Shown here piece after piece: positions 40,521 through 48,464 of a stretch of DNA of 64,000 nt (position 1 is its first letter; each line of letters begins with the position of its first letter). Origin of the DNA: FACHB-T130 sp042747725. GTDB lineage: Bacteria; Cyanobacteriota; Cyanobacteriia; Cyanobacteriales; FACHB-T130. The stretch spans positions 1-64,000 of the forward strand of contig NZ_JBHZGO010000023.1 of NCBI RefSeq assembly GCF_042747725.1. Reading direction: 5' to 3'. The position numbers and the translations under genes are program-made. Under the pieces are notes generated by a model that was not told the origin of the DNA, did no database searches, and saw nothing but the letters and a program-made list of their open reading frames with translations.

Positions 40521-42353
40521 ATGGCGCTAATTGTCCAGAAATACGGTGGCACTTCAGTTGGTTCGGTGGAACGCATTCAGGCAGTCGCTCAGCGGGTTTT
40601 AAAAACAGCCCAGATGGGCAACTCGCTGGTTGTTGTGGTTTCGGCAATGGGTAAGACGACTGATGGATTGGTGAAATTAGCCAACCAAATCTCTACAAAT
40701 CCCTGTCGTCGGGAAATGGATATGCTGCTCTCTACTGGCGAGCAAGTTTCTATCGCCCTGCTGAGTATGGCGTTGCAAGAATTGGGACAGCCAGCGGTTT
40801 CTCTCACCGGCGCACAGGTCGGAATTGTTACCGAAGCCGAACACACCCGCGCCCGGATTCTGCATATCCAGACACAGCGGATGGAACGTCACTTAGACGC
40901 CGGTAAGGTGGTTGTGGTGGCGGGTTTCCAAGGCATCACCAGCACCGAAGAGTTGGAAATTACCACCTTGGGGCGCGGCGGTTCCGATACTTCGGCGGTA
41001 GCACTGGCGGCAGCTTTACGAGCAAGCTGTTGCGAAATATACACAGATGTGCCGGGGATTTTTACGACCGATCCCCGGTTAGTGCCCCAAGCCCAGCTGA
41101 TGGAGGAGATTACCTCCGATGAAATGCTGGAGTTAGCCAGCTTAGGGGCAAAGGTGCTGCATCCCCGCGCTGTGGAAATTGCCCGGAATTATGGCGTAGA
41201 GTTGGTGGTGCGTTCCAGCTGGACGGACGATCCGGGTACTAGGGTAGTTTCTCCAATGCCCAAGCCGCGATCGCTCCAAGATTTAGAAATTGCCCGTCCT
41301 GTAGATGGGGTAGAATTTGATACCGACCAAGCGAAAATAGCGCTGTTGCGGGTGCCAGATTATCCGGGCGTGGCGGCGCGGTTGTTCGGTGAAATTGCCC
41401 ATCAAGCCTTAGATATTGACCTAATTATCCAGTCGATTCACGAAGGCAATACTAACGATATTGCATTTACGGTTAGCAAAAACGTTATCAATCGGGCGGA
41501 AGCTGTAGCCGCAGCGATCGCGCCCGCCCTTTGCACCCAAAATAACCCAGAACAGGGAGAAGCCGAGGTGATGGTAGACAGGCAAATTGCCAAAGTCTCG
41601 ATCGCTGGTGCGGGAATGATTGGGCGTCCCGGCGTGGCGGCGCAGATGTTCGCCACACTTTCTAGTGCTGGGATCAATATTCAGATGATTTCCACCTCGG
41701 AAGTGAAAGTTAGTTGCGTCATTGATGCGGATGATGGTGATCGCGCGATCGCCCTGTTGTGCCAAACCTTCGAGGTGAACAATTCCCCAGTCCCACAAAA
41801 CAGAATTTCTCCTCAGTCCTCAGTCCTCAGTCCTCAGCACTCCTCTCCCCCAGTGCGAGGTGTTGCCCTCGATTTCAATCAAGCGCGTCTCGCCATTCGC
41901 CACATCCCCGATCGTCCAGGGATGGCAGCTCAAGTGTTTGGACTCTTAGCCCAGAAAAATATCAGCGTGGATATGATTATCCAGTCCCAACGCTGTCGCG
42001 TGGTGAATGGGATCGCGACCCGCGATATTGCCTTCACCGTCGCCCAAGCAGATGCCCAAGAAGCGAAAGCAGCACTCGAAAAACTCGCACCATCTTTAGG
42101 ATGCGGTGAAGTTTTGGTGGATACAGCGATCGCTAAAGTAAGTATCGTCGGTTCCGGTATGGTCGGACAACCCGGTGTCGCCGCCCGAATGTTTGAAGCG
42201 CTCTCCCAACACCAAATCAATATTCAGATGATTACAACTTCTGAAATAAAAATCAGTTGCGTCGTCGCGGAAAATCAAGGTGTCACCGCCTTACAAGCCA
42301 TCCACGCCGCTTTTGGACTTGCCGGTAGCCAGAAAATCCAAGTTCCCGCTTAA
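40521..42353 (+). CDS. lysC: Aspartate kinase with four ACT domains
   Basis: 610 residues from ATG 40521 (MALIVQKYGGTSVGSVERIQ). The kinase domain spans about 1-240 (KYGGTSVGS, LLSTGEQVSIALL, TLGRGGSDTSAVALAAAL, YTDVPGIFTTDPR). Two ACT pairs follow, each ending with INIQMISTSEVKVSC or INIQMITTSEIKISC, the layout usual for cyanobacterial enzymes of about 600 residues. It catalyses the first step to lysine, threonine and methionine and is feedback-inhibited through the ACT domains. Between ACT pairs, residues 421-445 form a Ser/Pro/Gln-rich linker encoded by CAGTCCT heptamers. It ends at a strong terminator. Confidence 0.95.
   Translation: MALIVQKYGGTSVGSVERIQAVAQRVLKTAQMGNSLVVVVSAMGKTTDGLVKLANQISTNPCRREMDMLLSTGEQVSIALLSMALQELGQPAVSLTGAQVGIVTEAEHTRARILHIQTQRMERHLDAGKVVVVAGFQGITSTEELEITTLGRGGSDTSAVALAAALRASCCEIYTDVPGIFTTDPRLVPQAQLMEEITSDEMLELASLGAKVLHPRAVEIARNYGVELVVRSSWTDDPGTRVVSPMPKPRSLQDLEIARPVDGVEFDTDQAKIALLRVPDYPGVAARLFGEIAHQALDIDLIIQSIHEGNTNDIAFTVSKNVINRAEAVAAAIAPALCTQNNPEQGEAEVMVDRQIAKVSIAGAGMIGRPGVAAQMFATLSSAGINIQMISTSEVKVSCVIDADDGDRAIALLCQTFEVNNSPVPQNRISPQSSVLSPQHSSPPVRGVALDFNQARLAIRHIPDRPGMAAQVFGLLAQKNISVDMIIQSQRCRVVNGIATRDIAFTVAQADAQEAKAALEKLAPSLGCGEVLVDTAIAKVSIVGSGMVGQPGVAARMFEALSQHQINIQMITTSEIKISCVVAENQGVTALQAIHAAFGLAGSQKIQVPA
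41783..41853 (+). repeat. CAGTCCT heptamer insert inside lysC
   Basis: CTCAGTCCTCAGTCCTCAG-type units, the same as the intergenic arrays at 50188-50398 and 51295-51527, are translated as PQSSVLSPQHSSPP between the two ACT pairs. Confidence 0.75.
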
Positions 42354-42427
42354 ATTTCTTGCAACATTTTCATAACCCCCCAATTCAGCGGGGGTTGGGA
42401 GATATCCAGCCGAAAAACTGAGCAACA

Positions 42428-42460
42428 AAAAACCCGTTTTCTCTAAGAAAACGGGTTTTT
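42428..42460. terminator. Strong bidirectional terminator
   Basis: A perfect 15-bp stem (42428-42442 with 42446-42460) with a three-base loop, A-run on the left and T-run on the right, between convergent lysC and the holin-like gene. Confidence 0.92.
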
Positions 42461-42511
42461 AAAGTTGTTGGTCATTTTACGCTAATTGATGCCTACCCCT
42501 CGATCGACTTC

Positions 42512-42907
42512 CTACGCAATTGCTGTTGGCTGACCAATCACGACACTGGTAATAAAGCTACTGACAGCGGCGAGAGCGATCGCACCGATGACAGCACTCC
42601 AAATCCCTTTTTCCAAACGAAAGCCAGTAATCAATCTAGCGGCTAATGTCAGTGCAATCACATTGAGAGTAAAAGAGAATAAACCCAAAGTCAGGATCTT
42701 GGCAAAAAATCCGTAGATGCCAAATGTTAGCGTATTCGGCAAGGTGAAAAATACAAAACTGATAGCTGCATTTAAAATCCCAAAAACGGCTGCCGAAATA
42801 TAGCCGATTCCTGGGTTATCAATTTCAACTCCTAGTGGCAACTTGCTAATAATCAACAAACTGGAAGCTGTTACCAACCAGGTAATTAACACATCGATTA
42901 AATCCAT
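42512..42907 (-). CDS. Phage-holin-family (YvlD-like) membrane protein
   Basis: 131 residues with four hydrophobic helices: about 5-25, 34-58, 62-90 and 100-125. The Gly-Ile-containing GIGYISAAVFGILNAAISF and TLGLFSFTLNVIALTLAARL segments are typical of the four-helix YvlD/phage holin family IV annotation. Despite the name, chromosomal copies are stand-alone membrane proteins with no known lytic role. AGGAGG precedes the ATG. No phage genes are nearby. Confidence 0.82.
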   Translation of the reverse strand: MDLIDVLITWLVTASSLLIISKLPLGVEIDNPGIGYISAAVFGILNAAISFVFFTLPNTLTFGIYGFFAKILTLGLFSFTLNVIALTLAARLITGFRLEKGIWSAVIGAIALAAVSSFITSVVIGQPTAIA

Positions 42908-43013
42908 ATTTATGAACCTCCTATCCAGAAGTTGAGGCGTGAAAAAATCTTTTGATGCTCCTACCTTAAACGAACAATTGCGCCTCGACCTCTGTAAATT
43001 GGCAGAATCGTCT

Positions 43014-43682
43014 CTACCTCTTGGGAGCAGAATCAGTCCTTTGGGGAGCAGGAATCGGTGTCACGGGTATAGTGCCGGGAATCGTGGGATTAATCTCTGC
43101 TTGTCCCGGATTCACCGGCAATTGCGGCTGACCCAAATTATATGGGTTGGCTGATGGACTGGGTGGCGCATAGGGATTATAAGGTTGGATGGGAGCGTTG
43201 CCGGAATAGGGAGCTAAACCGGGAGTACCGGGAGCCGTAGGAACCTGCGTATTAGAGCCAGCCGCCGCTTCAGAGGCTCCGGGTAGAGTCGCTAAAGACA
43301 CGCGATCGCCTCCCACATCTCGCAGCAAATCCAAAACCTGGATGACATCGTTGTAACTTGCAGTCCGAGAAGCATACAGCACCATCAATCCATTGGGATT
43401 TGTTGAGCGGTAATTCTGCAAAGACTGAGTCAGCTGATCTTTTGAATTGATCTGCTGTTGTTCCACGTAGATTTGACCAAAATCATCCAAGCTCACCATC
43501 AACATCTCTCGCATCTGCGGAGTGCCGCTACTAGCCTTGGGTAAATCTACACTAATTGCTTGCTGACGAGTGAGTTGCAAACCAGCCAACAGAAAGAACG
43601 TCAGGATACAAAAGATGACATCTATCAGCGGAATAATCTCAATTCGGGCGTCATCACCCGGAACATCCAAGTTAATCTTCAT
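43014..43682 (-). CDS. exbD: ExbD/TolR-type biopolymer transport protein with long Pro-rich tail
   Basis: 222 residues from ATG 43682 (MKINLDVPGDDARIEIIPLI). One membrane helix (about 16-36, DVIFCILTFFLLAGLQL) carries the proton-channel Asp in IPLIDVIFC. The periplasmic domain runs to ~135 (VSLDDFGQIYVEQQQI, YASRTASYNDVIQVLDLLRD). Typical ExbD proteins stop near 140; here residues 140-222 are Pro/Asn/Ala-rich (APIQPYNPYAPPSPSANPYN). With ExbB it forms a proton-driven motor energising outer-membrane import or envelope maintenance. It lies about 100 bases after exbB. Confidence 0.9.
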   Translation of the reverse strand: MKINLDVPGDDARIEIIPLIDVIFCILTFFLLAGLQLTRQQAISVDLPKASSGTPQMREMLMVSLDDFGQIYVEQQQINSKDQLTQSLQNYRSTNPNGLMVLYASRTASYNDVIQVLDLLRDVGGDRVSLATLPGASEAAAGSNTQVPTAPGTPGLAPYSGNAPIQPYNPYAPPSPSANPYNLGQPQLPVNPGQAEINPTIPGTIPVTPIPAPQRTDSAPKR

Positions 43683-43785
43683 AAGTTCAAACAACAGGGG
43701 TAATTTAAAAAGTCATGAGTCCTTAGTCCCTAATTCTTCGCTACTGACTAATAACCCATGACAAATGACTAATGACGAATGACTT

Positions 43786-44469
43786 CTAGGATTCAGCCGT
43801 ATCTGAAGTTTCTACTTTCGCCTTCATCGGATGACGATCGATACCAAGTTTGGGCCATTCCTGCCGGTACATTAACTCCAGCTCATTTCCGGCTTTACGG
43901 AAAATTTTGACTTGGTTAAACAAAAAACCTTGAAACAGTCGATAGAAGACAAGGCTGGTAATTGCGACTATCAGCCCAGCTGCCGTACTGATTAGAGATT
44001 CGCTAATCCCTAGAGTCACTCCAGCGGTTGAAGACGTTCCGAGATCGCCGAGGCGAATCCCACTCAGGGATCTGATCAATCCCAATACGGTTCCCAGCAA
44101 TCCTAGTAGAGGTGCCAGGGCAATCACCGCTTCTAAGATTTTATCGCCCTGGCGCATTGAAGCTAATTCCTCGTCTGCTGCTGCCTCCAGTGCCAGCCTA
44201 AACATTTCTGGATCGGGGTCAGAGAGTCGTAAGGGAGCATATAGATAACGCCCAATCGGCTGTCTTCTAGCTTGGTGAGCAATTTCAGTGGCAACTCCCC
44301 AGTTGCGAGTTGCTGCTTCCAGCACGCGATCCACAGTTTCTCTTTCTTTGGTCAAGATTCTTGCCCAAAACCACAGGCGCTCAAAAATAGTGCCCAGAGA
44401 CAGCAGCGATAAAGCCAGCAGAGGCCACATCGTTGGCCCACCCTTCTCAATCAGTTCTTGAAAAGTCAC
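43786..44469 (-). CDS. exbB: ExbB/TolQ/MotA-type proton channel protein
   Basis: 227 residues from a GTG start preceded by AGGAGG. Three membrane helices near 12-32, 110-135 and 150-175; the family core LAPLLGLLGTVLGLIRSLSG and GVTLGISESLISTAAGLIVA contain the residues lining the proton pathway. It partners with the downstream exbD. No tonB gene is nearby. Confidence 0.93.
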   Translation of the reverse strand: MTFQELIEKGGPTMWPLLALSLLSLGTIFERLWFWARILTKERETVDRVLEAATRNWGVATEIAHQARRQPIGRYLYAPLRLSDPDPEMFRLALEAAADEELASMRQGDKILEAVIALAPLLGLLGTVLGLIRSLSGIRLGDLGTSSTAGVTLGISESLISTAAGLIVAITSLVFYRLFQGFLFNQVKIFRKAGNELELMYRQEWPKLGIDRHPMKAKVETSDTAES

Positions 44470-44683
44470 GGTCGATTTTTTCCTCCTACACTCCCCAAGC
44501 TTTTAATTTTCTTTAACAACTTGAAGCCATTCCAATTTTAGACAAGCATTGTCATTCAGTCTGAACCAAAGGGCGAGGTTCTCCCGCTGTTGTCGAATCT
44601 TCTAGTCAAACTTCGGGTGGATATCCACACCTACATAATGCTGGTAGATTTGTCAATATTAAAAATAACTGGAGGATTAAATA

Positions 44684-45001
44684 ATGAATAATTTTTCAAT
44701 CCAATCAATTTACAACTGGTATCGCAACACGATCCGCAATCCCAAGTATCGCTGGTGGGTGATTCTAGGGTCATTACTCTATCTATTCAGTCCGATTGAT
44801 ATTGCCCCCGACTTCTTGCCGATCATCGGATGGATTGACGATGGTGTGATTCTGACACTGCTGGTTTCCGAGGTTTCCCAAATGCTAGCTCAACGCCTCA
44901 AGTCTCGTGACGAGGAAGTGGTGGCGGAAGCGGATGTCGCAGGTGTTGGCTCAACTGCCAATTCAGACACGGTTGATGTAAAGGCTGTTCCCGTCAAGTA
45001 G
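44684..45001 (+). CDS. DUF1232 (YkvA-like) membrane protein
   Basis: 105 residues; GGAGG lies 9 bases before the ATG. The DUF1232 block is RWWVILGSLLYLFSPIDIAP plus DFLPIIGWIDDGVILTLLVS at about 22-62, a membrane-associated helical hairpin, followed by a hydrophilic Glu/Val/Ala-rich tail. Function unknown. A 20-bp hairpin follows the gene. Confidence 0.9.
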   Translation: MNNFSIQSIYNWYRNTIRNPKYRWWVILGSLLYLFSPIDIAPDFLPIIGWIDDGVILTLLVSEVSQMLAQRLKSRDEEVVAEADVAGVGSTANSDTVDVKAVPVK

Positions 45002-45025
45002 TGTGTTCCACAAAAATATTAATAA

Positions 45026-45083
45026 CCCCTCCCAGTGTTGCAGCCGTATTCGGTGGGCTGCAACACTGGGAGGGGTCTTTGTT
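45026..45083 (+). terminator. Strong rho-independent terminator
   Basis: A perfect 20-bp stem (45026-45045 with 45056-45075) is followed by TCTTTGTTT, 24 bases after the DUF1232 stop codon. Confidence 0.9.
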
Positions 45084-45155
45084 TGTAGTAGTCGCACCCA
45101 AAAGCGATAGACTTTCGAGAGACGGACGATCTACGTCTGTACAAGAAAGAGCCAG

Positions 45156-45229
45156 GGCGAACGAGGGGACTTGAACCCCCGAGTGGTGGAATCACAATCC
45201 ACTGCCTTAACCACTTGGCTACGCTCGCC
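45156..45229 (-). tRNA. tRNA-His (anticodon GTG)
   Basis: Cloverleaf on the minus strand. The acceptor GCGAGCG pairs with CGTTCGC; the extra G at -1 (45229) faces discriminator C73 (45156), the mark of tRNA-His. D arm AGCCAAGTGGTTAAGGC, anticodon arm GTGGATTGTGATTCCAC with GTG in the loop, T arm GGGGGTTCAAGTCCCC. The 3' CCA is not encoded. Confidence 0.95.
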
Positions 45230-45349
45230 ATTTCAGATTTTTAATATAGCATTGTGCTTGCCAGTTGATCCAGTCTTTCGTCAGTTAACCTGGAACTCAG
45301 ACTGCGATCGCCGTAGTCAAAGGCTACACAATAATGGTTTTAACATCCC

Positions 45350-45730
45350 ATGAAGGGTTTACAGGTTATTACAACGATTGCGGGAGTCGCCTTGGCTGGA
45401 GTGGGTGTAGCGATGGCGCTGACCAATCCCAGTCAGGATGAGTACGAAGAATTTGCCTTACAGCAACTAACGGTGTACATAAAAGACAATGTTTGTGAAA
45501 AAGCTCCAGAAAACTTCGATAGTTTTTTGAAGCGTCAATGCAGTTTATTAGTCGAGACAGGAAGTCCGCAAGTTAAGCAGCTGATTGCCGAAACTACACA
45601 TCGGCAAAATTTTATCTTCTTTAGCATTTACCGCACCGATTTGGCGGTTAGTTCGTTCTTGCCTTCTTATCATTTTGAATCGGTGGGAGCGTTCGACAAT
45701 TTCTATATTTACCAGGCCGAGAAGCAATAA
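45350..45730 (+). CDS. DUF4359-like exported or anchored protein
   Basis: 126 residues. A hydrophobic N-terminus (residues 5-25, VITTIAGVALAGVGVAMALT) precedes TNPSQDEYEEFALQQLTVYI, the typical opening of DUF4359. Two Cys (VCEKAP, KRQCSLL) could form a disulfide. The second half, FIFFSIYRTDLAVSSFLPSY, is beta-rich. Widespread in cyanobacteria with no known function. Confidence 0.82.
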   Translation: MKGLQVITTIAGVALAGVGVAMALTNPSQDEYEEFALQQLTVYIKDNVCEKAPENFDSFLKRQCSLLVETGSPQVKQLIAETTHRQNFIFFSIYRTDLAVSSFLPSYHFESVGAFDNFYIYQAEKQ

Positions 45731-45909
45731 TCTTCTTGGCGGCGAATATTTGCTTGAAGATGCGCGATCGCTCTTAAAGTGCTGAGAACCGGGTAACGCT
45801 GCGAGTTGACAGCTTTACTCAGCTATATAATAGATACGCCTTGCGATCATCTCTCTAATTGAGGATATCTTAGAGATGAACATCAACAGGGAGGGCGATC
45901 GCGGCTGCC

Positions 45910-47325
45910 ATGATCTACTGTGTTGGCTCTGGATGTCAAAAACCCCAAAATCCTTCCGATCAAAGATTTTGTCTGTGTTGCGGGCAAGTGTTATTGCTTA
46001 AAGACCGCTATCGCCCAGTCAAACCAATCGGCAAAGGCGGTATGGGGAGAACTTTTTTGGCGGTGGATGAGCATATTCCCTCCAAACCCAGTTGTGTCAT
46101 CAAGCAACTCTGCTTCCCACAGCAAGATCCAGCCAATTTTAGAAAGGTAGTTTCCTTATTTCGTCAGGAAGCGATACACCTCAATGAACTGGGGAAACAT
46201 CCGCAAATTCCCTCCCTATTAGCCCACTTTGAACAGCAGCAGCAACTGTATTTAGTGCAGGAGTTGATTTCCGGACACACTCTAGCGGAGGAATTGCAGC
46301 GACGGGACATTTATAACGAAACGCAGATTTGGGAATTTTTGCAGGATTTGTTGCCAGTTTTGCAATATATCCACGAACATCGGGTAATTCACCGAGACAT
46401 TAAGCCAGCGAATATTATCCGACGCACCCCCTCAACCTCCTCTTCCCCAGGAGAAAGGGAAGGTCAGTTGATCTTGATCGATTTTGGGATTGCCAAACTA
46501 TTCACCGATACTGCTTTGTTCAACACCGGCACGATTGTCGGTAGCCCGGATTATATGGCACCCGAACAAACGCGGGGTAAAGCCTTTCCTTCCAGCGACC
46601 TCTACAGTCTGGGCGTCACTTGTATTTACTTGCTAACTGGCGTTCCGCCCCTGAAGATGTATGACATTATGAATAACGGGTGGGGGTGGCGCGATTTTTT
46701 GCCCAAGGAGAGAAAGGTCAGCGATCGCCTGGGTCAAATTTTGGATCGGCTGCTGCAAAATAATATTAAAGATCGCTACCAAGACGGTGTCTCTGCCTTG
46801 CAAGCGGTACAGCAGAATTTAAACCCCAGTCCTACACCCCTAGTTCCAACTCAATCTCAACGATTGGGTGGTAGTGCTTTGAATTCAGAAGTCGGAGTTG
46901 ACTATACAAAATTGCGGGATTTACTCGCTAAAAAGAAATGGAAAGAAGCCGACCAAGAAACCTGGGTAGTGATGTGTCTGGTAGTCGGCAAGTCAAGCAA
47001 TAACTATCTATTCAACAGCGATATTCAAAAGTTTCCTTGCGAGGATTTATGGACAATTGACCAGTTATGGATAAAGTACAGCCAGGGGCGCTTTGGCTTC
47101 AGCGTGCAAAAGCAAATTTTTCTAGAGGTTGGGGGAGAATATAGCAATTTTTGCGATCGCGTTGGCTGGTCTACCCACAACCCGTATGTTGCTGACTCTG
47201 GTTTAAAATTTAGCGACAAGGCACCCATCGGACATCTGCCATCGCGGCGGTGGGTGGGTGGTTATGAATGGTGGCGTCACGCCAGTGCAATGGCTGGGAA
47301 ACTAGAACAGTGCAGTATCGCTTAG
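45910..47325 (+). CDS. Serine/threonine kinase fused to a GUN4 domain
   Basis: 471 residues. The N-terminus has a four-Cys knuckle (CVGSGCQKP...FCLCCG) as in SpkB-type kinases. The kinase domain spans about 33-305: IGKGGMGRTFLAVD, CVIKQL with the ATP-binding Lys, HRDIKPANII near 161, LIDFGIAKLF, GSPDYMAPEQTRG. Residues ~331-470 form a GUN4 domain: DYTKLRDLLAKKKWKEADQE, FPCEDLWTIDQLWIKYSQGR, FGFSVQKQIFLE, with the porphyrin-binding fold. Between the catalytic loop and the DFG motif lies an extra ~15-residue Ser/Pro/Gly/Glu stretch that looks repeat-derived. GUN4 binds (proto)porphyrins, so signalling by tetrapyrrole state is a reasonable inference. Confidence 0.93.
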   Translation: MIYCVGSGCQKPQNPSDQRFCLCCGQVLLLKDRYRPVKPIGKGGMGRTFLAVDEHIPSKPSCVIKQLCFPQQDPANFRKVVSLFRQEAIHLNELGKHPQIPSLLAHFEQQQQLYLVQELISGHTLAEELQRRDIYNETQIWEFLQDLLPVLQYIHEHRVIHRDIKPANIIRRTPSTSSSPGEREGQLILIDFGIAKLFTDTALFNTGTIVGSPDYMAPEQTRGKAFPSSDLYSLGVTCIYLLTGVPPLKMYDIMNNGWGWRDFLPKERKVSDRLGQILDRLLQNNIKDRYQDGVSALQAVQQNLNPSPTPLVPTQSQRLGGSALNSEVGVDYTKLRDLLAKKKWKEADQETWVVMCLVVGKSSNNYLFNSDIQKFPCEDLWTIDQLWIKYSQGRFGFSVQKQIFLEVGGEYSNFCDRVGWSTHNPYVADSGLKFSDKAPIGHLPSRRWVGGYEWWRHASAMAGKLEQCSIA

Positions 47326-47610
47326 TTTTTTCTGCCTTCTCGGCTATTTTCATCCTCGGTTGAGCGATTGGAACGGTTTTAGCTAAAAAATTGGCTCATT
47401 TAAATTTGGTTTTTTGTGTCCTCCTCTGGTTATAGAAGAATCCCCCAATTAAGTCTACCTGATGAGGCAGGAATAGATTTGATACCCGATCTAAAGTATG
47501 GCTATATACCTTGATTTGTAAAAGAAAAAGAATTGCTTTTTTAGAATTTCTTTACAAAAAATCTTGGTAAACACTCAGCGATCCGGCAAATAGAGGGGAG
47601 GAATTGATTC

Positions 47611-48300
47611 GTGTTTTTCCATAAAAAAGAACCCATCCATACTGTTAGTATCAAAGAGCCTAATCCACGTTTTGCCCAGCTGCTGCTAGAGCAGTTTGGG
47701 GGAGCAACGGGTGAATTAACAGCCGCTTTACAGTATTGGGTGCAGTCCTTTCACTGCGAAAATCCCGGTATTCGGGATATGCTCCAAGATATTGCCATCG
47801 AAGAGTTCAGCCACTTAGAAATGGTGGGCAAACTGATCGAATCACACACCAAGAATGTCGATCAAACAGAAGCTTACAGGAGTACGCTTTTCGCTGTACG
47901 CGGCATGGGGCCACACTTTTTAGATAGCCAGGGAAGCGCTTGGACAGCGGCGTATATCAATGAAGGTGGCGATGTTGTGCGCGATCTGAGGGCAAATCTT
48001 GCCGCTGAAGCTGGGGCGCGTCAAACCTATGAGGAGTTGATCAAAATGGCTCCAGATCAAGGGACGAAAGACACCTTGGTACATTTGCTGACCCGCGAAA
48101 TTTCTCATACGAAGATGTTCATGAATGCGCTTTCTTCGTTGGGTAAATTGACCGATCCTTTCTTTGGCAATATCCAGCCTGATGAAACTGTCAATCTTTA
48201 CTTCAACTTGTCTACGAATGGTAAAGATGAGCGTGGGCCTTGGAACTCGGAGCCAGATTTCCAGTATATCGCCGATCCATCTGCTGAAGTTAAACAGTAA
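47611..48300 (+). CDS. Manganese catalase
   Basis: 229 residues from a GTG start with GAGGGGAGGA upstream. The di-manganese four-helix bundle is shown by LLEQFGGATGELTAALQYW, IAIEEFSHLEMVG (Glu and His ligands), LAAEAGARQTYEEL and LTREISHTKMFMNAL (Glu and His ligands). It decomposes hydrogen peroxide without heme. A stem-loop with T-run follows at 48342. The gene stands alone. Confidence 0.95.
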   Translation: MFFHKKEPIHTVSIKEPNPRFAQLLLEQFGGATGELTAALQYWVQSFHCENPGIRDMLQDIAIEEFSHLEMVGKLIESHTKNVDQTEAYRSTLFAVRGMGPHFLDSQGSAWTAAYINEGGDVVRDLRANLAAEAGARQTYEELIKMAPDQGTKDTLVHLLTREISHTKMFMNALSSLGKLTDPFFGNIQPDETVNLYFNLSTNGKDERGPWNSEPDFQYIADPSAEVKQ

Positions 48301-48341
48301 GTTAAACAGTAAACAGTCAGCGGCAGAAGTCAATTAGAAAA

Positions 48342-48384
48342 AATAGAGTCACTGGGAGGTGTAGTCCAGTGGCTCTATTTTTAT
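48342..48384 (+). terminator. Rho-independent terminator after the manganese catalase gene
   Basis: Arms 48342-48355 and 48366-48379 pair over 14 bases with one G-T-type mismatch, followed by a T-run (48378-48382). Confidence 0.8.
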
Positions 48385-48464
48385 GAATAAGTTATTAATA
48401 ATATTAGAAATCTTCTAACCCTCAGCGGTGCCCAAATTGGTAAACCACCAGGATAAATTGTCAA

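Noticed and set aside
42512..42907. Prophage suggested by a phage-holin-family protein
   Set aside because: No other phage gene is near; chromosomal copies of this four-helix family are ordinary membrane proteins.
45156..45229. tRNA-His without the encoded G at -1
   Set aside because: Correct alignment of the acceptor stem (seven pairs before T8-A9) shows that G-1 is present and pairs with C73.
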